Positions 1 to 6,814 of a DNA stretch of 28,754 nucleotides are shown piece after piece. The DNA is from Actinomycetes bacterium. Lineage in GTDB: Bacteria > Actinomycetota > Thermoleophilia > Solirubrobacterales > Solirubrobacteraceae. The stretch lies in the NCBI GenBank assembly GCA_023404805.1, contig JAEYAL010000263.1, positions 1 through 28,754 on the forward strand, written 5' to 3'. The position numbers and the translations under genes are program-made. Positions within the stretch are counted from its first letter, which is position 1; every line of letters begins with the position of its first letter. The notes under the pieces were generated by a model. That model saw nothing but the letters and a program-made list of their open reading frames with translations, did no database searches and was not told where the DNA came from.

Positions 1-135
1 GTCGGCGCCGCCGCGCGGTCCGCTGGTGCCGCCGGGCTTCGCGCCGTTCAGTTCCGGGGTCTCGCCGCAGCCCGCGGCTGCGGCGGCGGCGCCGAGCAGC
101 AGTCCGGCCAGCAGCCGTCGTGAGCGTCTGGACAT
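1..135 (-). CDS. Putative lipoprotein, N-terminal 45 codons only (runs off the window)
   Basis: Reading leftwards from an ATG at 133-135, the frame stays open for 45 codons to the window edge. The N-terminus is a textbook lipoprotein signal: a charged start (MSRRSRR), a hydrophobic stretch LLAGLLLGAAAAAA, then the lipobox A-A-G-C with Cys23, followed by a polar Gly/Pro-rich tether. The start is fixed by AAGGAG at 143-148, seven bases before the ATG. Lipidation at Cys23 would place the protein on the outer face of the membrane. It lies 74 bases downstream of the VanY-like gene on the same strand, so it may be co-transcribed with it and act in the envelope. The functional domain lies outside the window, so no function is assigned. 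Confidence 0.75.
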   Translation of the reverse strand, partial: MSRRSRRLLAGLLLGAAAAAAGCGETPELNGAKPGGTSGPRGGAD

Positions 136-209
136 GCGGGGGCTCCTTGCGTGGGGTGTGTCGGACGCGGCGGGGACGCGCGCGTCTCGGGTGGGTGCTG
201 CGCGGCCGT

Positions 210-944
210 TCATGGCTGGAGCCGCGGGTCGTAGGTCGGGTCGTCGTACAGCGCCGGACAACCGCCGGCCGCGGCGTCGGGGCGGAGCTCGTAGTGCCAC
301 GGCTCGTTGGCGTACACCCGGCAGAGGCCGTAGGCCGCGCCGTGCTCGGCAAGCCAGCTCGCCGCGTCCTTTGGACCGAGGTCGATCGCGTCGCCGCTCA
401 CATGCGCCGACCGGTCGGAGGCGGCGACCCACCGCGCCGCTTCCTCCTCTGAGCCGTACTGCGCGACCGCCTCCCGGCGCAGCTGCTCCTGATACGCGGC
501 CGAGCGCCAGCCGCTGTCCACGACGAAGTGCACCCGAGCCGCGGACGCGTCAGCCGCGGCGCGCTGCACGGCGCTGCGCAGGCTCGCATCGAGATTCGCG
601 ATGCCAGGCAGGCGGTCGTCGAACACGCTCGTGCCGTCGGGGAGCGCTCCGTCGGCCTCCCCGAGCGCTCCATGCCCGGCGCGCGGCCCGGCATCCGCGG
701 GGAGTTCGCCAGGTGCTTCGGCCGGAGCAGGTGCGCGGGTGCGCTTGCCGCCATCTCGGCGTTCGGGGTCAGCAGCGTGCGTCGGCGCCGCCACGCGCCA
801 CGCCTGCGAGGCCGTCAGCGACGACGCCGCCCACCACTGGTAGGCGAACGCCCCTGCGACGAGCAGCGCGAACACCACGGTGACGCGCAGCCCGCGGCGC
901 AGCACGGGATCGGCAGGTGTGGGTGCAGAGCTTCTGTACGGCAC
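210..944 (-). CDS. VanY-type D-alanyl-D-alanine carboxypeptidase (peptidase M15B), membrane anchored
   Basis: The 244-aa product has a short cytoplasmic N-terminus, one membrane segment (about residues 19-36) and an Ala/Pro/charged linker. The M15 catalytic domain runs from about 105 to 235. The family signature is visible: SGWRS (144-148), S-A-H-V-S-G-D-A-I-D with zinc ligands His181 and Asp188, and E-P-W-H-Y-E with the catalytic Glu214 and third ligand His217. Such enzymes trim the terminal D-Ala from peptidoglycan stem peptides outside the membrane, and in glycopeptide-resistance loci they remove the drug target. The start is a GTG at 942-944; an in-frame GTG at codon 14 is an alternative. 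It is divergent from a VanR/VanS-like pair, which suggests regulation by that pair (inference). A housekeeping cell-wall role is equally possible. Confidence 0.88.
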   Translation of the reverse strand: MPYRSSAPTPADPVLRRGLRVTVVFALLVAGAFAYQWWAASSLTASQAWRVAAPTHAADPERRDGGKRTRAPAPAEAPGELPADAGPRAGHGALGEADGALPDGTSVFDDRLPGIANLDASLRSAVQRAAADASAARVHFVVDSGWRSAAYQEQLRREAVAQYGSEEEAARWVAASDRSAHVSGDAIDLGPKDAASWLAEHGAAYGLCRVYANEPWHYELRPDAAAGGCPALYDDPTYDPRLQP

Positions 945-978
945 GCCACCATCGAACGCGGCGCGGCGTTGCCACCCC

Positions 979-1011
979 GTATGCGCTTTTCGATACGCCG
1001 GCGATATGCGC
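979..1011. promoter_or_regulatory. Candidate response-regulator boxes between vanY-like and vanR-like genes
   Basis: The 85-bp divergent gap holds TATGCGC at 980-986 and again at 1005-1011. A related GATACGCC lies between them at 992-999. The three boxes start about 12-13 bp apart, close to the direct-repeat spacing favoured by OmpR/PhoB-family regulators such as the one encoded next door. The spacing is seen in the sequence; binding by that regulator is inference. Confidence 0.3.
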
Positions 1012-1029
1012 GGTCGTTAGCTTCGAGGG

Positions 1030-1722
1030 ATGCGCGTATTGATCGTCGAGGACGAGCCGTACATGGCTGAGTCCATCCGCGACGGGCTGAGGCTCGAAGC
1101 GATCGCCGCCGACATCGCCGCCGACGGCGACGCCGCGCTGAGCCTGCTGAGCATCAACGCCTACGACATCGCCATCCTCGACCGCGACATCCCCGGCCCG
1201 AGCGGCGACGAGGTCGCCCGCCGGATCGTGGCGTCCGGCAGCGGGATGCCGATCCTGATGCTGACGGCCGCCGACCGGCTCGACGACAAGGCGAGCGGGT
1301 TCGAGCTCGGCGCCGACGACTACCTCACCAAGCCGTTTGAGTTCCAGGAGCTGGTCCTGCGCCTCAGGGCGCTCGACCGCCGCCGCGCGCACCACCGCCC
1401 GCCCGTCCACGAGATCGCCGGGCTGCGGCTCGACCCGTTCCGCCGCGAGGTCTACCGCGACGGGCGCTACGTCGCGTTGACGCGCAAGCAGTTCGCCGTC
1501 CTGGAGGTGCTCGTCGCAGCCGAAGGTGGTGTCGTCAGCGCCGAAGCGCTGCTGGAGCGCGCGTGGGACGAGCACGCCGACCCGTTCACGAACGCCGTGC
1601 GCATCACGGTGTCCGGCCTGCGCAAGCGGCTCGGCGAACCCGAGGTCATCGCGACGGTGGCCGGCGTCGGCTACCGGATCGCGGCAACGCCGGATCTGGG
1701 CGGCGGAGCGGTCGATGCGTAG
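1030..1722 (+). CDS. OmpR/PhoB-family response regulator, VanR-like
   Basis: The 230-aa protein has an N-terminal receiver domain (about 1-118) and a C-terminal winged-helix DNA-binding domain (about 126-218). The acidic pocket (E7, D8), phospho-acceptor Asp51 (AILDRDIPG), Thr79 and Lys101 (LTKPFEF) are all present, and the wing ends with the family signature GVGYRI. The start at 1030 is supported because the MRVLIVEDE strand must be the first strand of the receiver fold. The purine run GAGGG touches the ATG, so the transcript may be leaderless or the ribosome site atypically close. The stop overlaps the start of the sensor kinase by 8 bp, so the two are co-translated. The regulator presumably controls the divergent VanY-like gene. 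'VanR-like' rests on the context and the partner kinase; the inducing signal cannot be read from the sequence. Confidence 0.93.
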   Translation: MRVLIVEDEPYMAESIRDGLRLEAIAADIAADGDAALSLLSINAYDIAILDRDIPGPSGDEVARRIVASGSGMPILMLTAADRLDDKASGFELGADDYLTKPFEFQELVLRLRALDRRRAHHRPPVHEIAGLRLDPFRREVYRDGRYVALTRKQFAVLEVLVAAEGGVVSAEALLERAWDEHADPFTNAVRITVSGLRKRLGEPEVIATVAGVGYRIAATPDLGGGAVDA

Positions 1723-2803
1723 GGAGCCGGGCCTGAGCGTCCGCCTCAAGCTCACGCTCAGCTACGCCGGCTTCCTCATGGTCGCGGGCTTCCTGCTCCT
1801 CGCCGGGATGTGGCTGTTCATCTTCCGCTACATCGAGGACGGCGTCGCGTTCCAGACGTTCTCGTGGCTGCCGACCAGCCACCGCGACCCCTTCCACGGG
1901 TTCGCGGTCCCGTTTGCGCTGCTGATGGCCCTGCTCCTCCTCGTCGGGCTGGTCGGCGGCTGGCTGCTCGCCGGCCGGATGCTCGCCCCGCTCGACCGGA
2001 TCACCGAGGCGACCCGCGTCGCCACGACCGGCTCGCTGAGCCACCGCATCGCGCTTCCTGGCCGCAGCGACGAGTTCCGTGAGCTCGCCGACGCCTTCGA
2101 CGGGATGCTCGCGCGCCTCGAAGCGCACGTCGCCGAGCAGCAGCGGTTCGCGGCCAACGCCTCACATGAGCTCCGCACGCCGCTCGCCATCACGCAGACG
2201 CTGCTCGACGTCGCCCGCAGCGATCCGTCCCGCGAGCCCGACGAGCTTGTCGAACGGCTCCACACGGTGAACGCTCGCGCGATCGAGCTGACCGAAGCGC
2301 TGCTGCTGCTCAGCCGCGCCGGCCGCCGCTCCTTCGTCCGCGAACCGGCCGATCTCGGTCTGATCGCGGAGGAGGCGGCCGAGACGCTGCTGCCGCTCGC
2401 CGAGCAGCGCGGCGTCGCGATCGAGACCTCCTCAGGCACCGCGCCGGCCATCGGCTCGCCGCCGCTCCTGCTGCAGCTCGCGACGAACCTCGTCCACAAC
2501 GCGATCGTCCACAACGACGCCGCAGGCGGCGGAACCGTCTGGGTCACCGCGAACGCCGACCGGCGCACCGCGACCCTCACGATCGAGAACAGCGGCGGCG
2601 TCTTGACCCCCGAACTGGTCGACACCCTGACCGAGCCGTTCCGCCGGGGCTCCGAACGCATCCGCACCGACCACGGCGGCGTCGGGCTCGGCCTCGCCAT
2701 CGCACAGCGGATCACCGACGCTCACGACGGCACGCTCACGCTCGCGCCGCGGGCCGGCGGCGGCCTCGTCGCGACGGTCCGCCTCCCGGCGGTGCTGGTT
2801 TAG
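1715..2803 (+). CDS. Sensor histidine kinase, VanS-like
   Basis: The 362-aa inner-membrane kinase has two membrane helices (about 15-38 and 65-88) flanking a short extracytoplasmic loop of roughly 25 residues. HAMP (about 89-141), the dimerisation/phosphoacceptor domain with His151 in SHELRTPLA, and the HATPase domain (about 210-360) follow. The N box (N258, N262) and the G box GVGLGLAI (322-329) are intact. The small loop fits kinases that sense an envelope-localised ligand or membrane state. The chosen ATG at 1715 lies inside the regulator gene and overlaps it by 8 bp. An upstream start would only add the regulator's shadow sequence. The stop overlaps the stop of the convergent rph gene by two to four bases. 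It phosphorylates the adjacent regulator at Asp51 by family knowledge. Confidence 0.92.
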   Translation: MRREPGLSVRLKLTLSYAGFLMVAGFLLLAGMWLFIFRYIEDGVAFQTFSWLPTSHRDPFHGFAVPFALLMALLLLVGLVGGWLLAGRMLAPLDRITEATRVATTGSLSHRIALPGRSDEFRELADAFDGMLARLEAHVAEQQRFAANASHELRTPLAITQTLLDVARSDPSREPDELVERLHTVNARAIELTEALLLLSRAGRRSFVREPADLGLIAEEAAETLLPLAEQRGVAIETSSGTAPAIGSPPLLLQLATNLVHNAIVHNDAAGGGTVWVTANADRRTATLTIENSGGVLTPELVDTLTEPFRRGSERIRTDHGGVGLGLAIAQRITDAHDGTLTLAPRAGGGLVATVRLPAVLV

Positions 2804-5337
2804 CCGAGCAGTTCGACGAACCCGTCCGTCCCGTGCACCCTGATCCGCTGGCCGTCGCGGATCAGGCGCGTGGCGTGCTCGACTCCGACGACGGCGGGCA
2901 GGCCGTATTCGCGGGCGATGACCGCGCCGTGCGTCATGAGGCCGCCGACCTCGGTCACGAGGCCGCTGATCGCGACGAACGCCGGCGTCCAGCTTGGATC
3001 CGTGAACGCGGTCACGAGGATGTCGCCTGGCTCGAACACCGCGTCGGCGAGGTCGTTCACGACGCGGGCCCGCCCTTCGATCGCGCCGATGGAGACGGGC
3101 AGTCCTGGGAGCGCGCCGTCGGGCAGGTCGACGCGGCCGTAGGTCCCCGTGATCGACTCGCCTTCTGACGTGATCACGCGCGGCGGGTCGAGGGCCTCGT
3201 AGCTGCGGAAGGCTGCCGAACGCTCAGCGATGAGCTGCGCGTCGACCCGTTCGCCACGCGAGGCGGCGTGGAACTCGTCGAACCGCAGGAAGAAGCAGTC
3301 CTCCGCCGCATCGAGCACTCCGGCCGCGGAGAGCCGCCCGGCTTCGGCCATCAGCGCCAGCTTGTAGACGAAGAAGCGCCGCACGATCCCGAACTTGGGG
3401 AACTCGCGGTAGCCGCTGAACGCGCGCAGGCGGGCGATCACCGCAGCGGCCTCGTCGGCTTTGGCAGCGCCGTCTGGCAGCTCGAGGAGCCTGGCTAGGA
3501 TCTCGGCCGTCTTCGCCTCGGCCTCCCGGCGGCCCTCCTCGAAACGGCGCGGGCCCGCCCCCGGTTCGAAGCCGCGCACGTTGCTGAGGATGGCCGGGAC
3601 CAGCGCCGACGGATGTTCGCGCCAGCGGGGCCGCGTGATGTCGATCTCGCCCACGCACCGCACGCCGTAGCGGTCGAGGAAGCCGGCGATCGCGGCACGG
3701 GCTTCCTCGCCGCCCGCCACGGCTGGCAGCGCATCGAGGAAGTCGTCGCCGGGGCCGCTCTCAAGCAGCGCCACCACCTCCTCGTGAGGCCGGACGGCGT
3801 CAGCCACATCGAGCAGCGCGAGGCCCATCTCCGAGGTCACATTGCCCGGCACCGACTGCACGAGGACATCGGCCGCGTTCTTCTCGCCGAGCCACGCTTC
3901 GAGGTGGTCGTTGAGCCACCAGGCGGCGTCCATCCCAGCCATGATCGCGGGCATGTTGCGCGGGTCGAACGTGATCCGTTTGAGCACCTCGATGTCCTCG
4001 CGGATGAAGTCGAACAGCGCCGGGCCGGTGCGGCCCGCGATGTCGCGCTCGAGCTGCGCGAGCGAAGCTTCGGTCTCGGCCACGAGCTCGTCGACGACCG
4101 CTGGGTCTGGCGGGGTCGGCGCGGCGTGCGGCAGGGGGCGCGGCGGCGCGGCGGCGGCCTCCGGCGCCTGCTCCGGGATGAACCCGCGGTCGACGATCGC
4201 CTGCATCGCGTTTCCGATCAGCGGGTCGCCCTTGCCGAGCATCGCCACGACGGCGTCGCGGGCCGCAGGGACCGCCAGGCGCTCGGCGACGTCGACGAAC
4301 AGCCGCCCGCCCGCTTCGTGCATCCGCGGCAGCGCCGTCAGCTGCCAGAGCGACAGCCCGAGCGGCTTCATCGGGTCGGTCATCATCTGCTGGTGCCCGA
4401 CCGAGACGAACACGTGGCGGCCTCCGTCGCCCGCGTCCGGAACAGGGAACAGCGTGGTGATCGGCCGGCTTTGGACGACGGAGAACTCGCCGTCCGCGAG
4501 GCACCATTCGATGTCCTGCGGGGAGCCGAACGCCTCCTCGATCTGCCGGCCGAGGTCGGCGAGCTGCACGGCCTGCACCGCGGTGAGGACGGCGTCGCCG
4601 CCGACGCGGTCAGCCTCAAGCTGTCCGTCCTTGACGCGGTAGCCCTCGGGCGTCACGACGCCGGAGACCAGCGCCTCGCCGAGTCCACGCACTGCTTCGA
4701 TCGAGGTGACCGTGCGGTTGCCGCTGATGGGGTCGGCCGTGAACATCACGCCCGCGGCGTCGGCCGGAACCATCCGCTGCACGACGACCGCCATCTCGGC
4801 GCCGCGCTGGTCGAGCCCGCTGCGCAAGCGGTAGGCGACGGCCTGCTCGGTGAACAACGAGGCCCAACAACGCCGCACGTGCTCGATCACCGCATCGGCG
4901 CCGACGACGTCCAGGAACGTGTCGTGCTGTCCGGCGAACGACGCGCCCGCGGAGTCTTCGGCCGTCGAGCTCGACCGCACCGCGAAGGCGCCGACGGCGC
5001 CGAGCCGCGCGACGGCTGCGCGGATCTCCGTCGCGATCGCGGGCGGGAGTTCGACAGCGGCCACCGCGGCGCGCAGCTCCGCGCTCAGCTCGCGGATCGT
5101 GGGCGGCTCGTCGGTGCCGTCGAGGTCTGCGAGACGCCCGGCGAGTCTGAGCACCGCCGGGTCGGCGGCGACCGCCACCCGGTAGGCCTCCGTCGTCACG
5201 CAGAAGCCCGGCGGCACTGCGACGCCCGGCAGGCGTGTGAGCGCGCCCAGCTGCGCGCCCTTGCCACCGGCGAGCGCGACCTGCTCGCCGGAGATCTCCT
5301 CGATTTGCAGGATCGTCATGTGTGCGTTCGTCCCCAT
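2800..5337 (-). CDS. rph: Rifamycin-inactivating phosphotransferase (RPH), dikinase family
   Basis: The 845-aa enzyme has the three-part RPH layout: an N-terminal ATP-binding domain (about 1-310; GGKGAQLGA with Lys26, AVRSSSTAEDS with Arg121, E277 and Q289), a central antibiotic-binding domain (about 311-740, opening with V-S-V-G-H-Q-Q-M-M-T-D), and a C-terminal swivelling domain with phosphocarrier His803 in GGLMTHGAVIARE. His803 lies 42 residues from the C-terminus, as I recall for the characterised Listeria enzyme. RPHs transfer the beta-phosphate of ATP to the ansa C21 hydroxyl of rifampin. PEP synthase shares the fold, but the central domain and C-terminus resemble RPH. I chose ATG 5335-5337 because AAGGGA (5344-5349) precedes it by six bases. 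A GTG at 5350-5352 would leave almost no leader. The RAE-like repeat upstream supports the call. Actual resistance is untested. Confidence 0.88.
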   Translation of the reverse strand: MGTNAHMTILQIEEISGEQVALAGGKGAQLGALTRLPGVAVPPGFCVTTEAYRVAVAADPAVLRLAGRLADLDGTDEPPTIRELSAELRAAVAAVELPPAIATEIRAAVARLGAVGAFAVRSSSTAEDSAGASFAGQHDTFLDVVGADAVIEHVRRCWASLFTEQAVAYRLRSGLDQRGAEMAVVVQRMVPADAAGVMFTADPISGNRTVTSIEAVRGLGEALVSGVVTPEGYRVKDGQLEADRVGGDAVLTAVQAVQLADLGRQIEEAFGSPQDIEWCLADGEFSVVQSRPITTLFPVPDAGDGGRHVFVSVGHQQMMTDPMKPLGLSLWQLTALPRMHEAGGRLFVDVAERLAVPAARDAVVAMLGKGDPLIGNAMQAIVDRGFIPEQAPEAAAAPPRPLPHAAPTPPDPAVVDELVAETEASLAQLERDIAGRTGPALFDFIREDIEVLKRITFDPRNMPAIMAGMDAAWWLNDHLEAWLGEKNAADVLVQSVPGNVTSEMGLALLDVADAVRPHEEVVALLESGPGDDFLDALPAVAGGEEARAAIAGFLDRYGVRCVGEIDITRPRWREHPSALVPAILSNVRGFEPGAGPRRFEEGRREAEAKTAEILARLLELPDGAAKADEAAAVIARLRAFSGYREFPKFGIVRRFFVYKLALMAEAGRLSAAGVLDAAEDCFFLRFDEFHAASRGERVDAQLIAERSAAFRSYEALDPPRVITSEGESITGTYGRVDLPDGALPGLPVSIGAIEGRARVVNDLADAVFEPGDILVTAFTDPSWTPAFVAISGLVTEVGGLMTHGAVIAREYGLPAVVGVEHATRLIRDGQRIRVHGTDGFVELLG

Positions 5338-5368
5338 TGCCAGTCCCTTCACCCGGTTGCGGCGAGGC

Positions 5369-5398
5369 AGTATGGGGCACGGCCGGGGCTTGAAACAA
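5369..5398 (-). promoter_or_regulatory. Candidate rph promoter
   Basis: Read on the minus strand, TTGTTT (5393-5398) and CATACT (5369-5374) are separated by 18 bases and match -35/-10 boxes moderately. The predicted start of transcription near 5362 leaves a leader of about 25 nt before the ATG at 5337 that includes the AAGGGA ribosome site. The -35 box lies inside the RAE-like inverted repeat. Confidence 0.5.
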
Positions 5399-5403
5399 GC
5401 CCC
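5385..5403. promoter_or_regulatory. Rifamycin-associated element (RAE)-like inverted repeat
   Basis: The sequence GGGGCTTG-AAA-CAAGCCCC is a perfect 8-bp inverted repeat with a 3-bp centre (19 bp in all), starting 48 bp upstream of the rph ATG. From memory, the published RAE found upstream of rifamycin-inducible actinomycete genes is a 19-bp repeat with the same arms and a CGG centre; here the centre is AAA. The match in arm sequence, length and genomic position is strong evidence that this rph is rifamycin-inducible. Inducibility itself is inference. Confidence 0.85.
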
Positions 5404-5482
5404 CTGAGTCGCGATACTTTTGAGGTGGAGAGAGCGTTGGGCGCGGCCACGGCGGTGGTGCGGCGCGGCTAGGTCATGGCGT

Positions 5483-5932
5483 CTAGTCGAGCGGCAGCTC
5501 GTAGTCGAACCAGATCTCGTGGTCGCCTCCGGCCGTCACGCGCAGGCCTCCGCCTCCTGTGATCCCCTCCAGCTCGCCGGTCCCGCTGCCGGGGACGATC
5601 GTGAAGAACTCGTCGAGGCGGTCGCTGCCTGTGGTCGTCGCGGAGTGCGCGAAGTTCAGCGTTCCCGTCAGGCCGTTGACCGTCCCTTCAAACGACTCCA
5701 TCGCGACGTATGTCCCCGCTCCGGCGGCTTGGTCGAACGCCGCGGTGAACAACGTCACGGAGCTGCCGGTGATCTGCCCGTCGAACTCCTTGGTGATGAT
5801 CGCGAGCCCGACGGGCCTCCCGGTCTGCACTTCGGCCGGCGGCGGAGTGATCTCCGCGGGGACGAACGACGAGACGGTGAAGGGGGCAATGGCGCGCACG
5901 AGCGCCAGCCTAGCTGCGGCCGGAGACCGCAC
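5483..5932 (-). CDS. DUF3224 domain protein
   Basis: The product is about 149 aa. It has the beta-rich DUF3224 pattern: F-T-V-S-S-F, then AIITKEFDGQITGSS, YVAMESFEGTVNGLTGTLNF, and the hallmark IVPGSGTGELEGITGGGG. Family members are small single-domain proteins of about 130-150 aa with no established activity that I know of. It is the last gene of a three-gene operon, beginning seven or so bases after the cupin stop. Neither candidate start has a convincing ribosome site. GTG 5930-5932 gives the length listed here. GTG 5897-5899 gives 138 aa and begins close to the first domain strand, so it may be the true start. No signal peptide is evident. Confidence 0.75.
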   Translation of the reverse strand: MRSPAAARLALVRAIAPFTVSSFVPAEITPPPAEVQTGRPVGLAIITKEFDGQITGSSVTLFTAAFDQAAGAGTYVAMESFEGTVNGLTGTLNFAHSATTTGSDRLDEFFTIVPGSGTGELEGITGGGGLRVTAGGDHEIWFDYELPLD

Positions 5933-5938
5933 CTGGGT

Positions 5939-6343
5939 CTAGTCGCCCGTCCACCAGTCACGCGCGCCGGTCACGTCCTCGCGGCGCCCTTCTCCGAGGC
6001 TCGGCGCGCCGATCACGAGCAGCTCCAGACCGTCTGGTCCGGCTTCGTATCCGCGCCAGGTCCCGGGCGGCACGCGCACCGCATCAAACCTGCGGACGTC
6101 GACGATCTCGTCGTCGATCTTCATCCGCCCGCCGCCGCCGACGACGACGTAGATCTCTTCTTGCGTCTCGTGCGTGTGGCCGAACGGAAACCGGTAGCCG
6201 GGCGGCACGCGCTGGTACGTCAGGCCGGACTGCTCGAGCTCGAGGGCATCGGTCGCCATGCGGAACTCGAGGTCCGCGGGCCCACCGAAGTTGGAGCCCA
6301 CGTCGTCTGGGTCCGACGCGAGGTTCTTGAGCGTGAACGGCAT
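5939..6343 (-). CDS. Small single-domain cupin protein
   Basis: The 134-aa protein is one cupin barrel. Motif 1 reads G-H-T-H-E-T-Q-E-E-I-Y-V-V-V-G-G, supplying two His and a Glu as metal ligands, and the second motif region follows near VRVPPGTWRGYEA. The usual cupin motif-2 His position is occupied by Trp/Arg here, so metal binding may be altered. I chose ATG 6341-6343 (MPFTLKNLASD) because the longer frame enters the upstream VOC gene. The VOC stop lies ten bases before it. Function could be enzymatic (isomerase, dioxygenase) or binding only; the sequence does not decide. It sits between a VOC protein and a DUF3224 protein in one transcription unit. Confidence 0.8.
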   Translation of the reverse strand: MPFTLKNLASDPDDVGSNFGGPADLEFRMATDALELEQSGLTYQRVPPGYRFPFGHTHETQEEIYVVVGGGGRMKIDDEIVDVRRFDAVRVPPGTWRGYEAGPDGLELLVIGAPSLGEGRREDVTGARDWWTGD

Positions 6344-6353
6344 GGGCGCGAGC

Positions 6354-6734
6354 CTATCCGCCGGCGGGCCGTTCCCACAGCTCGAAGCGGTTCCCCTCGG
6401 GGTCGACGGCCCAGCCGAAGCGTCCGAACTCGGACTCGTCGAGCGCGTCGACCACCTCGACACCTCCGGAACGCAGCTGGGCGAGCATCGCGTCGAGATC
6501 GCGGACGCGGAAGTTCACCATGAACGCCTGGCCGCGCCGCCCGAAGTACTCGGTGTCGGCGTCGAAGACCGCCCACTGGGTCGAGCCGCCCGGCGTCCAC
6601 TCGAAGGGTTTGGCGCCCCACGCGGTGAGCTCGATGCCGAGATGGTCGGCGTACCACTGCCGCAGCGCCGCAGCCTCCCCCGCGCTGCGTTGAAAGACGC
6701 CACCAATGCCGGTCACACGTTCCACGGGCGCCAT
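6354..6734 (-). CDS. VOC-family (glyoxalase/bleomycin-resistance fold) protein
   Basis: The 126-aa product has the paired beta-alpha-beta-beta-beta modules of the vicinal oxygen chelate fold. The first module runs through ALRQWYADHLGIEL. The second has VNFRVRDLDAMLAQLRSGGV and the closing F-G-R-F-G-W-A-V-D-P-E-G-N-R-F-E-L-W-E, whose final Glu is a typical metal ligand. The ATG at 6732-6734 is preceded by GAGGG at a good distance. It heads the VOC-cupin-DUF3224 operon and is divergent from the secreted protein at 6815. VOC members include lyases, dioxygenases and antibiotic-binding proteins; none can be singled out here. Confidence 0.85.
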   Translation of the reverse strand: MAPVERVTGIGGVFQRSAGEAAALRQWYADHLGIELTAWGAKPFEWTPGGSTQWAVFDADTEYFGRRGQAFMVNFRVRDLDAMLAQLRSGGVEVVDALDESEFGRFGWAVDPEGNRFELWERPAGG

Positions 6735-6788
6735 CGTAGGCCCTCGCCACCGCGAAGCCAGCAGAACCCGCGGCGTCCTCGACCGCGG

Positions 6789-6806
6789 CCGTACCGTACG
6801 GTACGG
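6789..6806. promoter_or_regulatory. 18-bp perfect palindrome, TetR-type operator candidate
   Basis: CCGTACCGTACGGTACGG at 6789-6806 equals its own reverse complement. It lies in the 80-bp gap between the divergent VOC and secreted-protein genes. TACGGT (6802-6807) fits the TAnnnT -10 pattern with the ATG at 6815 as the first transcribed base, so a bound repressor would cover that promoter. The symmetry and the ACCGTACGGT core resemble operators of TetR-family repressors (inference). No regulator gene of that family is in the window. Confidence 0.6.
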
Positions 6807-6814
6807 TATGGCGC

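Noticed and set aside
2800..5337. Phosphoenolpyruvate synthase or pyruvate phosphate dikinase
   Set aside because: Fold is shared, but the central V-S-V-G-H-Q-Q-M-M-T-D region, the position of the His 42 residues from the C-terminus and the RAE-like repeat favour rph.
3613..5472. A very long open plus-strand frame opposite rph
   Set aside because: It is the antisense shadow created by high GC at third codon positions. It shows no family resemblance, while the minus strand encodes a complete RPH with an intact catalytic His.
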